From assembly GCA_964535215.1 (NCBI GenBank), contig CAZHST010000056.1, forward strand, positions 1 through 17,068: 17,068 nt of DNA. The letters are read 5' to 3'. Shown piece by piece: positions 1-7,385 of the stretch. Source of the DNA: JACQHM01 sp964535215. Its GTDB lineage: Bacteria; Methylomirabilota; Methylomirabilia; Methylomirabilales; JACQHM01. A model generated the notes under the pieces. The model ran no database searches, was not told the origin of the DNA, and saw only the letters and a program-made list of their open reading frames with translations. The translations under genes and the position numbers were made by a program. The first letter of the stretch is position 1; each line of letters opens with the position of its first letter.

Positions 1-16
1 TAATTTTTCTCACTAA

Positions 17-181
17 TCATGGAGATGTGTGCCTGCAATCCTCAAACTCAGGGCTGGTGATCTGGGTCAGCGTGACCTGGGCCTCGGCTATGGCAACGGC
101 GCTGAACGCCCCTGCAAGCAGGCCTACCCACAGAAGCCGGATCCAGAATCGCCACCGGATACAAGATCCGTCTCTCCGCAT
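17..181 (-). CDS. Short exported peptide, probably the truncated start of a secreted protein
   Basis: This reads as 54 residues from an ATG at 181 preceded by a good ribosome site (AGGAGG, 8 bases upstream). The N-terminus has several basic residues, then a hydrophobic stretch of about 18 residues ending in an Ala-rich AEA cleavage site near residue 34, which is a typical Sec signal peptide. Only about 20 residues follow before the TGA, and they match no family I recognise. The good translation signals and signal peptide with almost no mature protein suggest a frameshifted or truncated exported protein whose remainder lies beyond the window edge. A genuine tiny secreted peptide is possible. 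It lies downstream of the 1009-1356 gene on the same strand, but the decayed insertion element now separates them. Confidence 0.4.
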   Translation of the reverse strand: MRRDGSCIRWRFWIRLLWVGLLAGAFSAVAIAEAQVTLTQITSPEFEDCRHTSP

Positions 182-262
182 CGCCTCTTCCTCCTCTTTG
201 GGGGTGCTCGCCCCTCCCCACACGGCTGTGTAGACCTGCTCCTCCCCTTGGAATCCGATTTA

Positions 263-279
263 GAGCGCCTAACAAAACC
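263..279 (+). repeat. Left terminal inverted repeat of the IS
   Basis: These 17 bases are the exact reverse complement of 969-985. The TTA at 260-262 directly outside is the left copy of the target-site duplication. Confidence 0.92.
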
Positions 280-512
280 TCCCTGAGCTCTAAATATAAT
301 GGGAGTCAGGGAGGTGATAGGCGAAATGGCCAAGGAGATTCTCTCCGATGAGGTATGGGCCGTGATCCAACGGCTGCTACCTTCCCCTAAGCCGAAAGGG
401 GGGAGACCCAGGATTCCAGATTGAAAGGTGCTCACAGGTGTTCTCTTCGTGCTCATGACGGGCATCCCTTGGGAGATGCTCCCCCAGGAGATGGGCTGGG
501 ACCGTGGGATGA

Positions 513-537
513 CCTGCCTGTCTGCCAGACAGGCAGG
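513..537. repeat. Perfect 11-bp hairpin repeat at the transposase deletion joint
   Basis: CCTGCCTGTCT (513-523) and its exact reverse complement (527-537) are separated by the three bases GCC. The hairpin lies where the N-terminal half of the transposase reading stops matching and the C-terminal half resumes in another frame. It resembles short CCTGCC/GGCAGG palindromic repeats dispersed in some bacterial genomes, but copy number cannot be judged from this window. Confidence 0.75.
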
Positions 538-968
538 CGGATCGCGGCCAACAGGGGACAAAGCGCCATCTGGGGGTCGACAAAAACGGCATCCCGCTGG
601 CCGTGACCATCTCGGCGGCCCACGGGCATGATGGGCGGATGATGCAAGAAACCATCGAGGCCATGGAACCGATCCGGCGCCCGCGTGGTCGGCCCAGAAA
701 GCGCCCGGAGAAGTTGCATGCCGACAAGGCCTATGATTCGGCGGACAAGCGACGGTGGCTGCGCCAGCGGGGGATCACGCCGAGAATGGCCCGACGGGGG
801 ATCGACCGTTCGGAAAAACTGGGCCACTATCGGTGGGTTGTGGAGCGGACCCCCTCGTAGTTGAACCGGTATCGGCGGTTGAGGATTCGCTATGAACGAA
901 GGGCTGACATCCATCGGGCTTTCCTTCACATCGACTGTGCCTTGATTTGCTGGAAGTTCATCAAGCCT

Positions 969-985
969 GGTTTTGTTAGGCGCTC
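969..985 (+). repeat. Right terminal inverted repeat of the IS
   Basis: Exact reverse complement of 263-279, followed by TTA (986-988), the right copy of the target-site duplication. Confidence 0.92.
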
Positions 986-1008
986 TTAATCGCCTGGTAC
1001 CGGGCCTG

Positions 1009-1356
1009 TCATGGAGCGGGGGCGGATATGGCCTCCGCCTCAAGGGCACTGGCAAGGGCCCTCATCAAGTCCTGGGGGGACATGAGGATGACCAGCTCAC
1101 CGCTTGTGATGGTCGCCCGGTTCTCTTCCAGGCTCACACTGACCACCTTTACCCCGGGGTTCTCCTCCAGCACCCGCTCCCCCCCTTCCCCCTCAACGGT
1201 GACCACATCCGGCTTGAGCACCCTGATCTGGTTGAAGGCTTCCTCCCCCTTTTCGGCGAGGCCAACCACCTCCAGACCTTCCCGGCGAAAAACGCTCGCC
1301 AGGCCGTGCCCAAAAAGCGCGTGCTCGTAGAGCACGAAGACCCTCGGCTTCCTCAT
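1009..1356 (-). CDS. Stand-alone pseudo-receiver protein (phosphoacceptor Asp replaced by Glu)
   Basis: 115 residues from the ATG at 1356, chosen because AGGAGG stands 8 bases upstream; an upstream in-frame ATG at 1383 lacks such a site. The N-terminal half follows the response-regulator receiver pattern. RVFVLYEHALFGHGL aligns with RILLVDDHALFRDGV of the canonical regulator at 1529-2194, so the acidic pair DD is Tyr10-Glu11. KPDVVTVE aligns with EPDLILMD, so the phosphoacceptor position is Glu55. No output domain follows. The C-terminal third (SLEENRATITSG, then SPQDLMRAL) is not typical receiver sequence, but it is shared with the protein at 12947-13297, so the two form a small family. Loss of the Asp and Mg-binding pair argues against phosphorylation, and Glu could mimic a permanently active state; this is inference. 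It lies just downstream of the two-component operon, beyond its terminator, so it is probably transcribed separately. I find no convincing promoter. Confidence 0.8.
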   Translation of the reverse strand: MRKPRVFVLYEHALFGHGLASVFRREGLEVVGLAEKGEEAFNQIRVLKPDVVTVEGEGGERVLEENPGVKVVSVSLEENRATITSGELVILMSPQDLMRALASALEAEAISAPAP

Positions 1357-1462
1357 CGTTCTTTCCTCCTCATCGTCCGTCACACCGGTCTGACCGGGTT
1401 TTCCAAGAAGATAAAGCCTTTCCCTCTCAAGCGGTAGCCCCCGGATGGACCCTTTTGACAGG

Positions 1463-1492
1463 AAAAAAGGGCCCTCTTCCGAGGGCCCTTTT
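1463..1492 (-). terminator. Strong intrinsic terminator of the respiratory/two-component operon
   Basis: A perfect 12-bp stem (1465-1476 with 1481-1492, core GGGCCCTC/GAGGGCCC) closes on a TTCC loop. Read on the minus strand, the stem runs into six T residues (1468 to 1463). It lies 37 bases after the stop of the response regulator and is the natural end of the long minus-strand operon. Confidence 0.88.
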
Positions 1493-1528
1493 GGGTCCCT
1501 GATCTGTAACGGGAGCCCTCGAACGGGT

Positions 1529-2194
1529 CTAGCCTGGGGGGGTCTTTGGAACCAGGCCTTTCTGCAAAGCGTAGGCCACCGCCTGGACCCGGTTCTCCAG
1601 ATGGAGCTTCGCCAGGATGCTCTTCAGACGGTTCTTCACCGTGTTCTCGCTGATCCCGAGGACGGCGGCGATCTCCTTGTTCGTGGCCCCTTTGGTCAAA
1701 AGCTCAAGGACGTCCCGTTCCCGGGGGGTAAGCTGGACCCCGGGCGCCGATGCCGCCTCGTGCGAGGCCTGGTGGGCAAACTCGGCCAGGATCTTGGCCG
1801 CCATGGCCCGGGAGATGGGGGCCTCCCCCCTGGAGACCCCCCGGAGCATCTCCAGGAACTCCTGGGCCCTCATCTTCTTCAAGAGATACCCATCGGCCCC
1901 GCTCTTGATCGCCTCGAAGAGCTTCTGATCCTCCTCGGAGATGGTCAGCATGACGACCTTAATGGAGGGCATCTCCTCCTTGATCCGACGGGTGGCGGTC
2001 AGGCCATCCCCCCCCGGCATGTAGATGTCCATGAGGATGAGATCGGGCTCCAGCGCCCGGGCCTGCTCCACCGCCTCCTCCCCATCCGCGGCCTGCCCCA
2101 CCACCTCAAAATCTGTCGCCTCCGCCAGGAGGCTGGCCACCCCATCCCGAAACAGGGCGTGATCGTCCACCAAGAGGATCCTGATGGTCTCCAT
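1529..2194 (-). CDS. NarL/LuxR-family response regulator
   Basis: 221 residues with a receiver domain (about 1-120) and a LuxR-type helix-turn-helix (about 152-215). The receiver has the complete active site: acidic pair Asp10-Asp11, phosphoacceptor Asp56 (LILMD), Thr84 and Lys106 (GYLLKK). The output domain carries LTPRERDVLELL and NKEIAAVLGISENTVKNRL, diagnostic of the NarL/FixJ group. The ATG abuts the TAA of the upstream histidine kinase with no bases between, and its ribosome site (GGGGAG) lies inside the kinase gene, so the two are translationally coupled. It should be the cognate partner of that kinase, acting in the cytoplasm as a DNA-binding regulator, most plausibly of this operon or the neighbouring cytochrome genes. 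No binding site could be identified. Confidence 0.93.
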   Translation of the reverse strand: METIRILLVDDHALFRDGVASLLAEATDFEVVGQAADGEEAVEQARALEPDLILMDIYMPGGDGLTATRRIKEEMPSIKVVMLTISEEDQKLFEAIKSGADGYLLKKMRAQEFLEMLRGVSRGEAPISRAMAAKILAEFAHQASHEAASAPGVQLTPRERDVLELLTKGATNKEIAAVLGISENTVKNRLKSILAKLHLENRVQAVAYALQKGLVPKTPPG

Positions 2195-4150
2195 TTATGA
2201 TCTCCCCTTCCCCGGGAAGGGGAGACGGACCAGGACGGAAGTCCCTCTCCCCGGTCCCGAGTGCACCTCCAGGCTCCCGCCCACCGATTCTGCCCTCTCC
2301 CTCATGGTCGTGAGCCCGAAGCCCTTGCTGATCGGCTTCGGCAGCTTGGAGACCTCAAACCCTCTCCCGTCATCGGAGACCGTCACGAGGGCATGGTCCC
2401 CTTCCCGTTCGAACCGCACCGAGACGGATCGCGCCATCGCGTGCTTTCGCACATTGGCCAACGCCTCCTGGATGATCCGGATCAGTTGCAGTTCCGCCTC
2501 CGGAGCGAGCCGGGTCGCCTTCTCGTCGCGGATCTGGAGATCGGCCGCCACCCCGCTCTGAACACTCCACTCGTGGAGGTACTCGGTGAGGGTGGGGATG
2601 AGCCCCAGGCCTCGGGAGACCACGGTCCGGAGGCCAAAGATCGCCTGACGGACATCTTCATAGGCCCCTTCGGCCATCTTCCGGATTTCCTCCAGGGTGA
2701 CCCCTACCCGGGCGGTCTCGCCGGCCCTCAACAGCTCCTGGGCCCTGCTGAGCTGGAAGTGCAAGGCGCCCAGGACCTGGGCCAGACCGTCATGGATCTC
2801 CCGGGCAATCCTCTCCCGCTCCTCCAGGATTGCCAGGCTCTCCGCCTTCTCGTACAGCCGGGCATTCTCGATGGCGATGGCCGCCTGGGCGGCGAGGCCT
2901 AAGAGGAGGTCCACCTCGGCGGCGGAGAAGGCCCGGGGCCTCCGGTCCCCCACACAGAACACACCGATCACCTTCCCCCCTCTCCTCAGGGGAACGGCCA
3001 GATGGGCCTCCCGGTACTCGGGCCGCACCACGGTGCACGAGAGGACCGGCCCTTCCCCCCAAGCCTCCGCTGTGTCCAGCGAACACAGACCCGTGAGATC
3101 GGCCATCCCTTCTTGCCCCTCTCCCGGAGCAAAGGCTAAAGGAGGCCCGCTCGTCACCCGGAGAACGGGGCCCGGCCCCTCCTCCTCGAGCAGGCACAGG
3201 GCCCCGACCTCACAGCCCAACAGCGCCTTCGCCTTCTCCACGACGGACTGCAGGATCCTATCGAGATCCAGCGAGCCCAGGATCTCCGTCCCGATCTTGT
3301 ACAAGGCCTCTCGCTCCCGGGCCTTCCGCTCCAACTGCTCGTTCAGGCTTCGGAGCTCCCGCTCGTGCTCCGCCAACCGTTCGGCCATGACATTGAAGCA
3401 AAAGGAGAGCCGGCCGATCTCATCCCTGGAGGAGACGGGCACCCGCTTCTCGAAGCGCCCGCTCGCCACCTCTTCTGTTGCGGCCGCCAGCGTCCGGAGG
3501 GGGGCGACGATGGCCCGGGCAAAGGTCGCGTTCCCCACGGCGATCAAAAGGATGCCGATGACGACAAAGGCCAGATACAAGGTGAGGATGAACCGCATCC
3601 TCTCCCCACCCTGCCGGATGAGGTGCTGGATCCTGGCCTGGTGGATCCCGGTGAGCTGCTCGGCCCTGGCATGGATCCTGTAGATCAGCTCCATCAGGGT
3701 CTCCAGATCTCCAGACCCGACCTTCGCCCCCTGCGCCACCGATCCGAAGATCCCCTGGGAGAGTCGGCCGAGGGTGGAGGCCATGGCCTCGAGATCCCTG
3801 AAGATCCCCTGCTCAACCTCTGGGATCTCCCCCTCCGGTCGCGCCTTGAGATACGCCTCCACCTGCCCCCCCAGGTTCGAGGAGATCCTCTGGACATCCT
3901 CGCCGGGGTAGGGCGTTCCGCGGATCACGGCGTAAGAGGTGGCATCCACCAGGTGATGGGCCGTGAAATGGATCCGGTCAATGCCTTTGATCACCTCGCT
4001 CTCTTCCCTGATCGCTTCGGTGCTCCCGAGGATAGATTTCGCCAGGAGGAGGGTCACCCCCCCGACCAGGAGGACCAGGGCGAAGCCGGAGGCCATGACG
4101 AGGCTGACCTTCCTGCCGATCCTGCCGGGAAACTCAGGGCTCAGGTTCAT
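2195..4150 (-). CDS. NarX-like membrane sensor histidine kinase (HAMP-GAF-HisKA_3-HATPase)
   Basis: 651 residues. A membrane helix at about 15-37 and a second at 187-207 bracket a helical periplasmic sensor region of about 150 residues. A HAMP domain (208-260), coiled coil, GAF domain (about 285-430) and the HisKA_3 dimerisation domain follow. The phosphorylated His is His453 in ERERIAREIHDGLAQ, the NarX/DegS-type H-box. The ATP-binding domain has its N-box at Asn566 (EALANVRKHA), DDGRG (593-597) and GFGL (610-613). The GAF carries five cysteines (313, 319, 356, 372, 399), which could matter if it senses redox state or binds a cofactor; that is speculation. The ATG overlaps the stop of the tetrahaem cytochrome gene (ATGA), tying the sensor to the respiratory operon. 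The periplasmic sensor region does not match a ligand I can name. Confidence 0.93.
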   Translation of the reverse strand: MNLSPEFPGRIGRKVSLVMASGFALVLLVGGVTLLLAKSILGSTEAIREESEVIKGIDRIHFTAHHLVDATSYAVIRGTPYPGEDVQRISSNLGGQVEAYLKARPEGEIPEVEQGIFRDLEAMASTLGRLSQGIFGSVAQGAKVGSGDLETLMELIYRIHARAEQLTGIHQARIQHLIRQGGERMRFILTLYLAFVVIGILLIAVGNATFARAIVAPLRTLAAATEEVASGRFEKRVPVSSRDEIGRLSFCFNVMAERLAEHERELRSLNEQLERKAREREALYKIGTEILGSLDLDRILQSVVEKAKALLGCEVGALCLLEEEGPGPVLRVTSGPPLAFAPGEGQEGMADLTGLCSLDTAEAWGEGPVLSCTVVRPEYREAHLAVPLRRGGKVIGVFCVGDRRPRAFSAAEVDLLLGLAAQAAIAIENARLYEKAESLAILEERERIAREIHDGLAQVLGALHFQLSRAQELLRAGETARVGVTLEEIRKMAEGAYEDVRQAIFGLRTVVSRGLGLIPTLTEYLHEWSVQSGVAADLQIRDEKATRLAPEAELQLIRIIQEALANVRKHAMARSVSVRFEREGDHALVTVSDDGRGFEVSKLPKPISKGFGLTTMRERAESVGGSLEVHSGPGRGTSVLVRLPFPGKGRS

Positions 4151-5358
4151 CGCTTTGAAACCGGTCCCTTCGCCCAGGACTGGATATAGGCGACGAGATC
4201 CCGCATCTCTTCCCCCTCAAACCTCGGCCAGGGGAGACGTTTTGCCTCGATCACCTTCTCCATCGCCGGGGCATGGTTCCACAGGGCTGAGGCCAGATCA
4301 AGGGGGGAACTGACGGCCCGGGAGCGGGAGAGGTCCGGTCCGATCTTTCCCCCCCTCCCCCCCAAAGAATGGCAGGTCCCACACCCCTTCTCGGCAAAGA
4401 GCTTTCTCCCTTTGAGGGGATCCCCCGGCTCATCGAAGTAGCCGATGAAGTAGAGGTAGGCGATCAGGTCCGCCATCTCCTTCCCTGCGAACTTCGGCGC
4501 CGAGATCCCGAGGGCCTTCATCTTGGCCCACATCGTCGGGGCATGGTTCCACAGGATCCCCGCCACCTCAGAGACCGTCCGTTTCAACCCGCTCCGGCCC
4601 AGATCGGGGCCGACCTTCCCCCCCTTCCCCCTCACGGCATGACACTTGAGACAGCCCCTCTCCTGGAAGAGCCTGCGTCCCGCCGTAGGGCTTCCCGGCA
4701 GGATGTAGATCCCCTCCCCTCCTCTCCCTTCAGCCCGCACGTAGGCCAGGAGGTCTGCGATCTCCTTCCCGTCGAACTTTGGCCTGGGGATCTTCAGGGT
4801 CTTCATGGCGGCAGCCATCTCGGGACCATGGTTCCACATGGCCTGGGCCATGGCGATGGGCGAGAGAAAGCGGCCAAACCTATCCAAAGGGGGACCGATC
4901 TCCCCCCCCTTGCCTCCGACCGAGTGGCACTTCATGCAGCTTTTCTCCGCGAACAGGGCCTTTCCCCTGGCCGGATCGCCGACCTCATCGAAGTACCGGA
5001 GGGAGTAGAGATAGGCCACCAGCTGGGCCATCTCCTCGGGGGTGAACGTGGGCCGCCGGATCCCCTTCTCCCCCATCCGCTCGGTCATCTGGGGGGAGTG
5101 GTTCCAGAGGATGCCGGCCAGTTGGAGGAAGCTCCCCGCCGGGCTGACCTTGCCGAGATCGGGCCCCCCTGTCCCTCCCTCGCCCCACACCGCATGGCAC
5201 CTGACGCAGCCTTTGCTGACGAAGAGACGACGCCCTTCCAACGGGTTTTCGGGAAGCCGAAAGCCAACTTCCGCCGCGAGAGCCGGGACGGCGGAGGAGA
5301 AAGAGAGGAGGCCGCTGACGACGATGAACACCAGAGGCTTGATGGCCTTCAGGCTCAT
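4147..5358 (-). CDS. Periplasmic tetrahaem cytochrome c built of four tandem class I domains
   Basis: 403 residues with a Sec signal peptide (cleavage near ALA-AE, about residue 29). Four repeats of roughly 90-95 residues follow, each with a haem-attachment site (CVRCH 51-55, CMKCH 141-145, CLKCH 236-240, CGTCH 326-330), a GGxxGPxL loop, and a WNHxPxM motif (Met91, 181, 276, 366) that probably supplies the axial Met ligand. Each repeat also has a (K/R)F.GxEMxDLxAYxxS-like C-terminal helix. The protein therefore looks like a quadruplicated monohaem cytochrome rather than a compact tetrahaem protein. It overlaps NrfD upstream and the kinase downstream by ATGA junctions. In context it is the likely soluble or peripheral electron partner of the adjacent quinone-linked complex. 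Confidence 0.92.
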   Translation of the reverse strand: MSLKAIKPLVFIVVSGLLSFSSAVPALAAEVGFRLPENPLEGRRLFVSKGCVRCHAVWGEGGTGGPDLGKVSPAGSFLQLAGILWNHSPQMTERMGEKGIRRPTFTPEEMAQLVAYLYSLRYFDEVGDPARGKALFAEKSCMKCHSVGGKGGEIGPPLDRFGRFLSPIAMAQAMWNHGPEMAAAMKTLKIPRPKFDGKEIADLLAYVRAEGRGGEGIYILPGSPTAGRRLFQERGCLKCHAVRGKGGKVGPDLGRSGLKRTVSEVAGILWNHAPTMWAKMKALGISAPKFAGKEMADLIAYLYFIGYFDEPGDPLKGRKLFAEKGCGTCHSLGGRGGKIGPDLSRSRAVSSPLDLASALWNHAPAMEKVIEAKRLPWPRFEGEEMRDLVAYIQSWAKGPVSKR

Positions 5359-6692
5359 GAGGCCATCCTCCCAGGCATGTAGCTTCGGATCCGCTCCTCA
5401 GCCTCCCTTAAGGCCACCGCCCTCCCTTCCCTGACCTCCCAGATGGCGACAATGGGAAAGAGCTTGGTAAAGAGCATGTAGAGGAGGATGAAGGCAGCGA
5501 AGGCCCCCGCCAGAAGAGACCCCTCCACCCAGGTCGGCACGTAGAGGCCCCGCTGCCAGGGGAGCCGGGGGTTGACGAGGGTGGGAACAACGATGGTGAA
5601 GCGTTCCAGCCACATCCCGATGCTGACGGACGCCGAGGCCACGACGGTCCCGGCGATGGTCCTCGTCCTTCGGTTGGCAAGGATGATGAAGGGGATCACG
5701 AAGTCAAAGAGGACCATGGCCCAGAAGAAGGGTGCATACCTTCCGACGAGCTTCTCCCAAAAGACAGCCATTTCGTTGGGTTCGTTCCCGTAGTAGGTCG
5801 TCAGGTGTTCGGCGAAGGTGAAGTAGAACCAGAGGAGGGTCATGACCAGGAGGAGGAGGCCGAGGTTATTAAAGTGAACAGGCTTCAAGTAGTCCTCCAG
5901 ATGATAGACCCTCCGGAGGAGGGCCATGGCGAGGATCAGGGCCGCGATCCCCGAGTAGATGGCCCCGGCCACGAAGTAGGGGCCGAAGATGGTTGAGTGC
6001 CACATGGGCTGGATCGTCATGGCGAAGACCCAGGAGACCACCGTGTGGACCGAGACAGCGATGGGGATGACGAGGACGGCCATGATGGCGATGGCTATCT
6101 CCAGCCTCCTCTTTTGCCGCGCACTCCCCGTCCACCCCAAAGAGAGGGCTCGATAGAACCGTCTTCGCCACCCCCTGACCCGGTCCCGGAGGAGGGCCAG
6201 ATCGGGGATCAGGGGGAGGTAGAGGTAGAGGGTGCTGGCCGTTAGATACGTCGTGATGCTCGTCACGTCCCAGAGGAGGGGGGATTGGAAGCGGCCGTGC
6301 TTCAGGACGTACAGGAGCCGGTCCGGCCTCCCCATGTCCAGGATAATGTTCCCCACGCCGAAGAAGAGGACGAGGACGGTGATGGTCTCGGCCATCCTGG
6401 TGATGGATCGCCGCCACTCGGCCCGGCAGAGACGGAGGATGGCCGAGATCAGCGTCCCGGCATGGCTCACCCCGATGAAGAAGACGAAGTTGGTGATGTA
6501 GAAGCCCCAGAAGACCGGCCGATTCAGGCCCGTGACGCCCAGGCCGTATCTCAATTGGACGCTGTAGGCGTAGAGGGCCCAGAGGATGATCAGCAGCAGG
6601 ACGCCTGCCGTGAGATAGAACCCCTTACCCGTCTTCACGATGGGCCGAAACAGGACCTCATCCTCGTCCAGAACGATCTCCTTATCCGGCAC
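5355..6692 (-). CDS. NrfD/ActC-type integral membrane subunit of a quinone-linked complex
   Basis: 445 residues, very hydrophobic, with about ten predictable membrane helices (about 27-47, 60-85, 98-115, 140-165, 198-220, 237-260, 275-297, 320-340, 346-370 and 390-415). The segment FFIGVSHAGTLISAILRL, the GNIILDMGRPDR segment, and overall length and topology fit the NrfD/PsrC superfamily in its ten-helix ActC/QrcD form. Members bind quinol at the membrane and pass electrons to or from the iron-sulfur subunit. The start overlaps the iron-sulfur gene by 11 bases, and the stop overlaps the tetrahaem cytochrome start. A PsrC-like polysulfide or other reductase role cannot be excluded. Confidence 0.92.
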   Translation of the reverse strand: MPDKEIVLDEDEVLFRPIVKTGKGFYLTAGVLLLIILWALYAYSVQLRYGLGVTGLNRPVFWGFYITNFVFFIGVSHAGTLISAILRLCRAEWRRSITRMAETITVLVLFFGVGNIILDMGRPDRLLYVLKHGRFQSPLLWDVTSITTYLTASTLYLYLPLIPDLALLRDRVRGWRRRFYRALSLGWTGSARQKRRLEIAIAIMAVLVIPIAVSVHTVVSWVFAMTIQPMWHSTIFGPYFVAGAIYSGIAALILAMALLRRVYHLEDYLKPVHFNNLGLLLLVMTLLWFYFTFAEHLTTYYGNEPNEMAVFWEKLVGRYAPFFWAMVLFDFVIPFIILANRRTRTIAGTVVASASVSIGMWLERFTIVVPTLVNPRLPWQRGLYVPTWVEGSLLAGAFAAFILLYMLFTKLFPIVAIWEVREGRAVALREAEERIRSYMPGRMAS

Positions 6693-7374
6693 GCCGTTCC
6701 TCCTCCCGGAGATAAATCACCTTGGGCTCCGTCCCCAGCTCCTCCAGGAGCCGGAAGGCCCGCTCGCTTTTCGCCATTTGAGACACGGTGCTCTCAGGGT
6801 CGTCCAGGTCGCCAAAAAACATCGCCTTTGAGGGACATGCCTCGACGCACGCCGGGACATAATCACCTTCTCGCAGTTCTCGACCCTCTGCCTTCGCCTG
6901 CTCCCTGGCTTTCTGGAGGCGGTGGTCGCAAAGCTCGCACTTCTCCACGACCCCCTTCGGCCGGAGTGACTTATCCGGGTTCAAGGAGGCCTTCATCTCT
7001 TCGGGCCACTCCGGCTGAAACCAGTTGAAATAGACAACCTGGTAGGGGCAGGCGTTGGCACAGTAGCGGCAGCCGATGCAGCGGGCGTAGACGTGGCTGA
7101 CGATCCCGTTTTTCGCCTGGAACATCGCCCCCGTCGGGCAGACCTTGACGCTCGGCGGCCGCTCGCAGTGCTGGCAGAAGACGGGGATGAAGCGGGCCTT
7201 CACCTCCGGGTACTCGCCTTCGATGAGAGGAATCACCTTGATCCAGGAGATTTCCCTTCCGTAGGCGGCCTCCTCGGGCGAGGAGAAGGGGACGTTGTTC
7301 TCCTGCTTGCAGGCCACGACGCAGGCCTGGCAGGCCGTGCACTTGTCGAGATCAATCACCATGGCCCAGCGCAT
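6682..7374 (-). CDS. Iron-sulfur subunit with four cluster motifs (ActB2/QrcC/PsrB-type)
   Basis: 230 residues from the ATG at 7374, chosen for its AGGAG 5 bases upstream and because the ferredoxin fold begins right after it (MVIDLDKCTACQAC). The cluster motifs are Cys12/15/18/22, Cys67/70/79, Cys99/102/105/109 and Cys146/149/176/180. The second motif reads CQHCERPPSVKVCP: the usual third Cys is Ser75 (codon AGC at 7150-7152), so this site has only three cysteines and may hold a [3Fe-4S] cluster or be altered. No signal peptide is present; such subunits are exported together with a Tat-signal partner, here the 7386-9845 product. It should relay electrons between the NrfD-type subunit and the large subunit or cytochromes. 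Confidence 0.93.
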   Translation of the reverse strand: MRWAMVIDLDKCTACQACVVACKQENNVPFSSPEEAAYGREISWIKVIPLIEGEYPEVKARFIPVFCQHCERPPSVKVCPTGAMFQAKNGIVSHVYARCIGCRYCANACPYQVVYFNWFQPEWPEEMKASLNPDKSLRPKGVVEKCELCDHRLQKAREQAKAEGRELREGDYVPACVEACPSKAMFFGDLDDPESTVSQMAKSERAFRLLEELGTEPKVIYLREEERRAG

Positions 7375-7385
7375 CACCGCTCCTA

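Larger units (their letters stand above)
263..985 (+). mobile_element. Decayed IS5-family insertion sequence with intact ends
   Basis: A 723-bp element is bounded by perfect 17-bp inverted repeats (263-279 and 969-985, beginning GAGCGCCTAAC) and flanked by TTA on both sides (260-262 and 986-988). The T-N-A target duplication and the transposase type fit the IS427/IS1031-like part of the IS5 family. The element is shorter than I expect for that group (about 830-870 bp) because the middle of the transposase is missing. It sits between two minus-strand genes (1009-1356 and 17-181) and does not appear to split a coding region. Confidence 0.9.
326..989 (+). pseudogene. IS5-family transposase, inactivated by stops and an internal deletion
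   Basis: From the ATG at 326 the reading gives the N-terminal DUF4096-type region of IS5-group transposases (...SDEVWAVIQRLLP..., then GIPWEMLPQEMGWDRGMTC). From about 540 a different frame gives the C-terminal DDE half (KRHLGVDKNGIPLAVTISA, then LHADKAYDS, RYRRLRIRYERRAD and ALICWKF). There are three visible lesions. A TGA at 422-424 follows RPRIPD. The central segment (roughly 50-60 residues, including the expected first catalytic Asp) is lost and the frame changes around 513-540. A TAG at 858-860 stands where the family usually has Trp in the ERTLAWLNR motif. The coding sequence ends inside the right inverted repeat and target duplication (TAA at 987-989). It cannot encode a working transposase. 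Confidence 0.9.

Noticed and set aside
1445..2200. Plus-strand open reading frame of 251 codons
   Set aside because: Antisense to the response regulator, and it would begin within the terminator region; no supporting motif.
2697..3683. Plus-strand open reading frame of 328 codons
   Set aside because: Antisense shadow of the histidine kinase; Ser/Arg/Pro-rich composition without domains.
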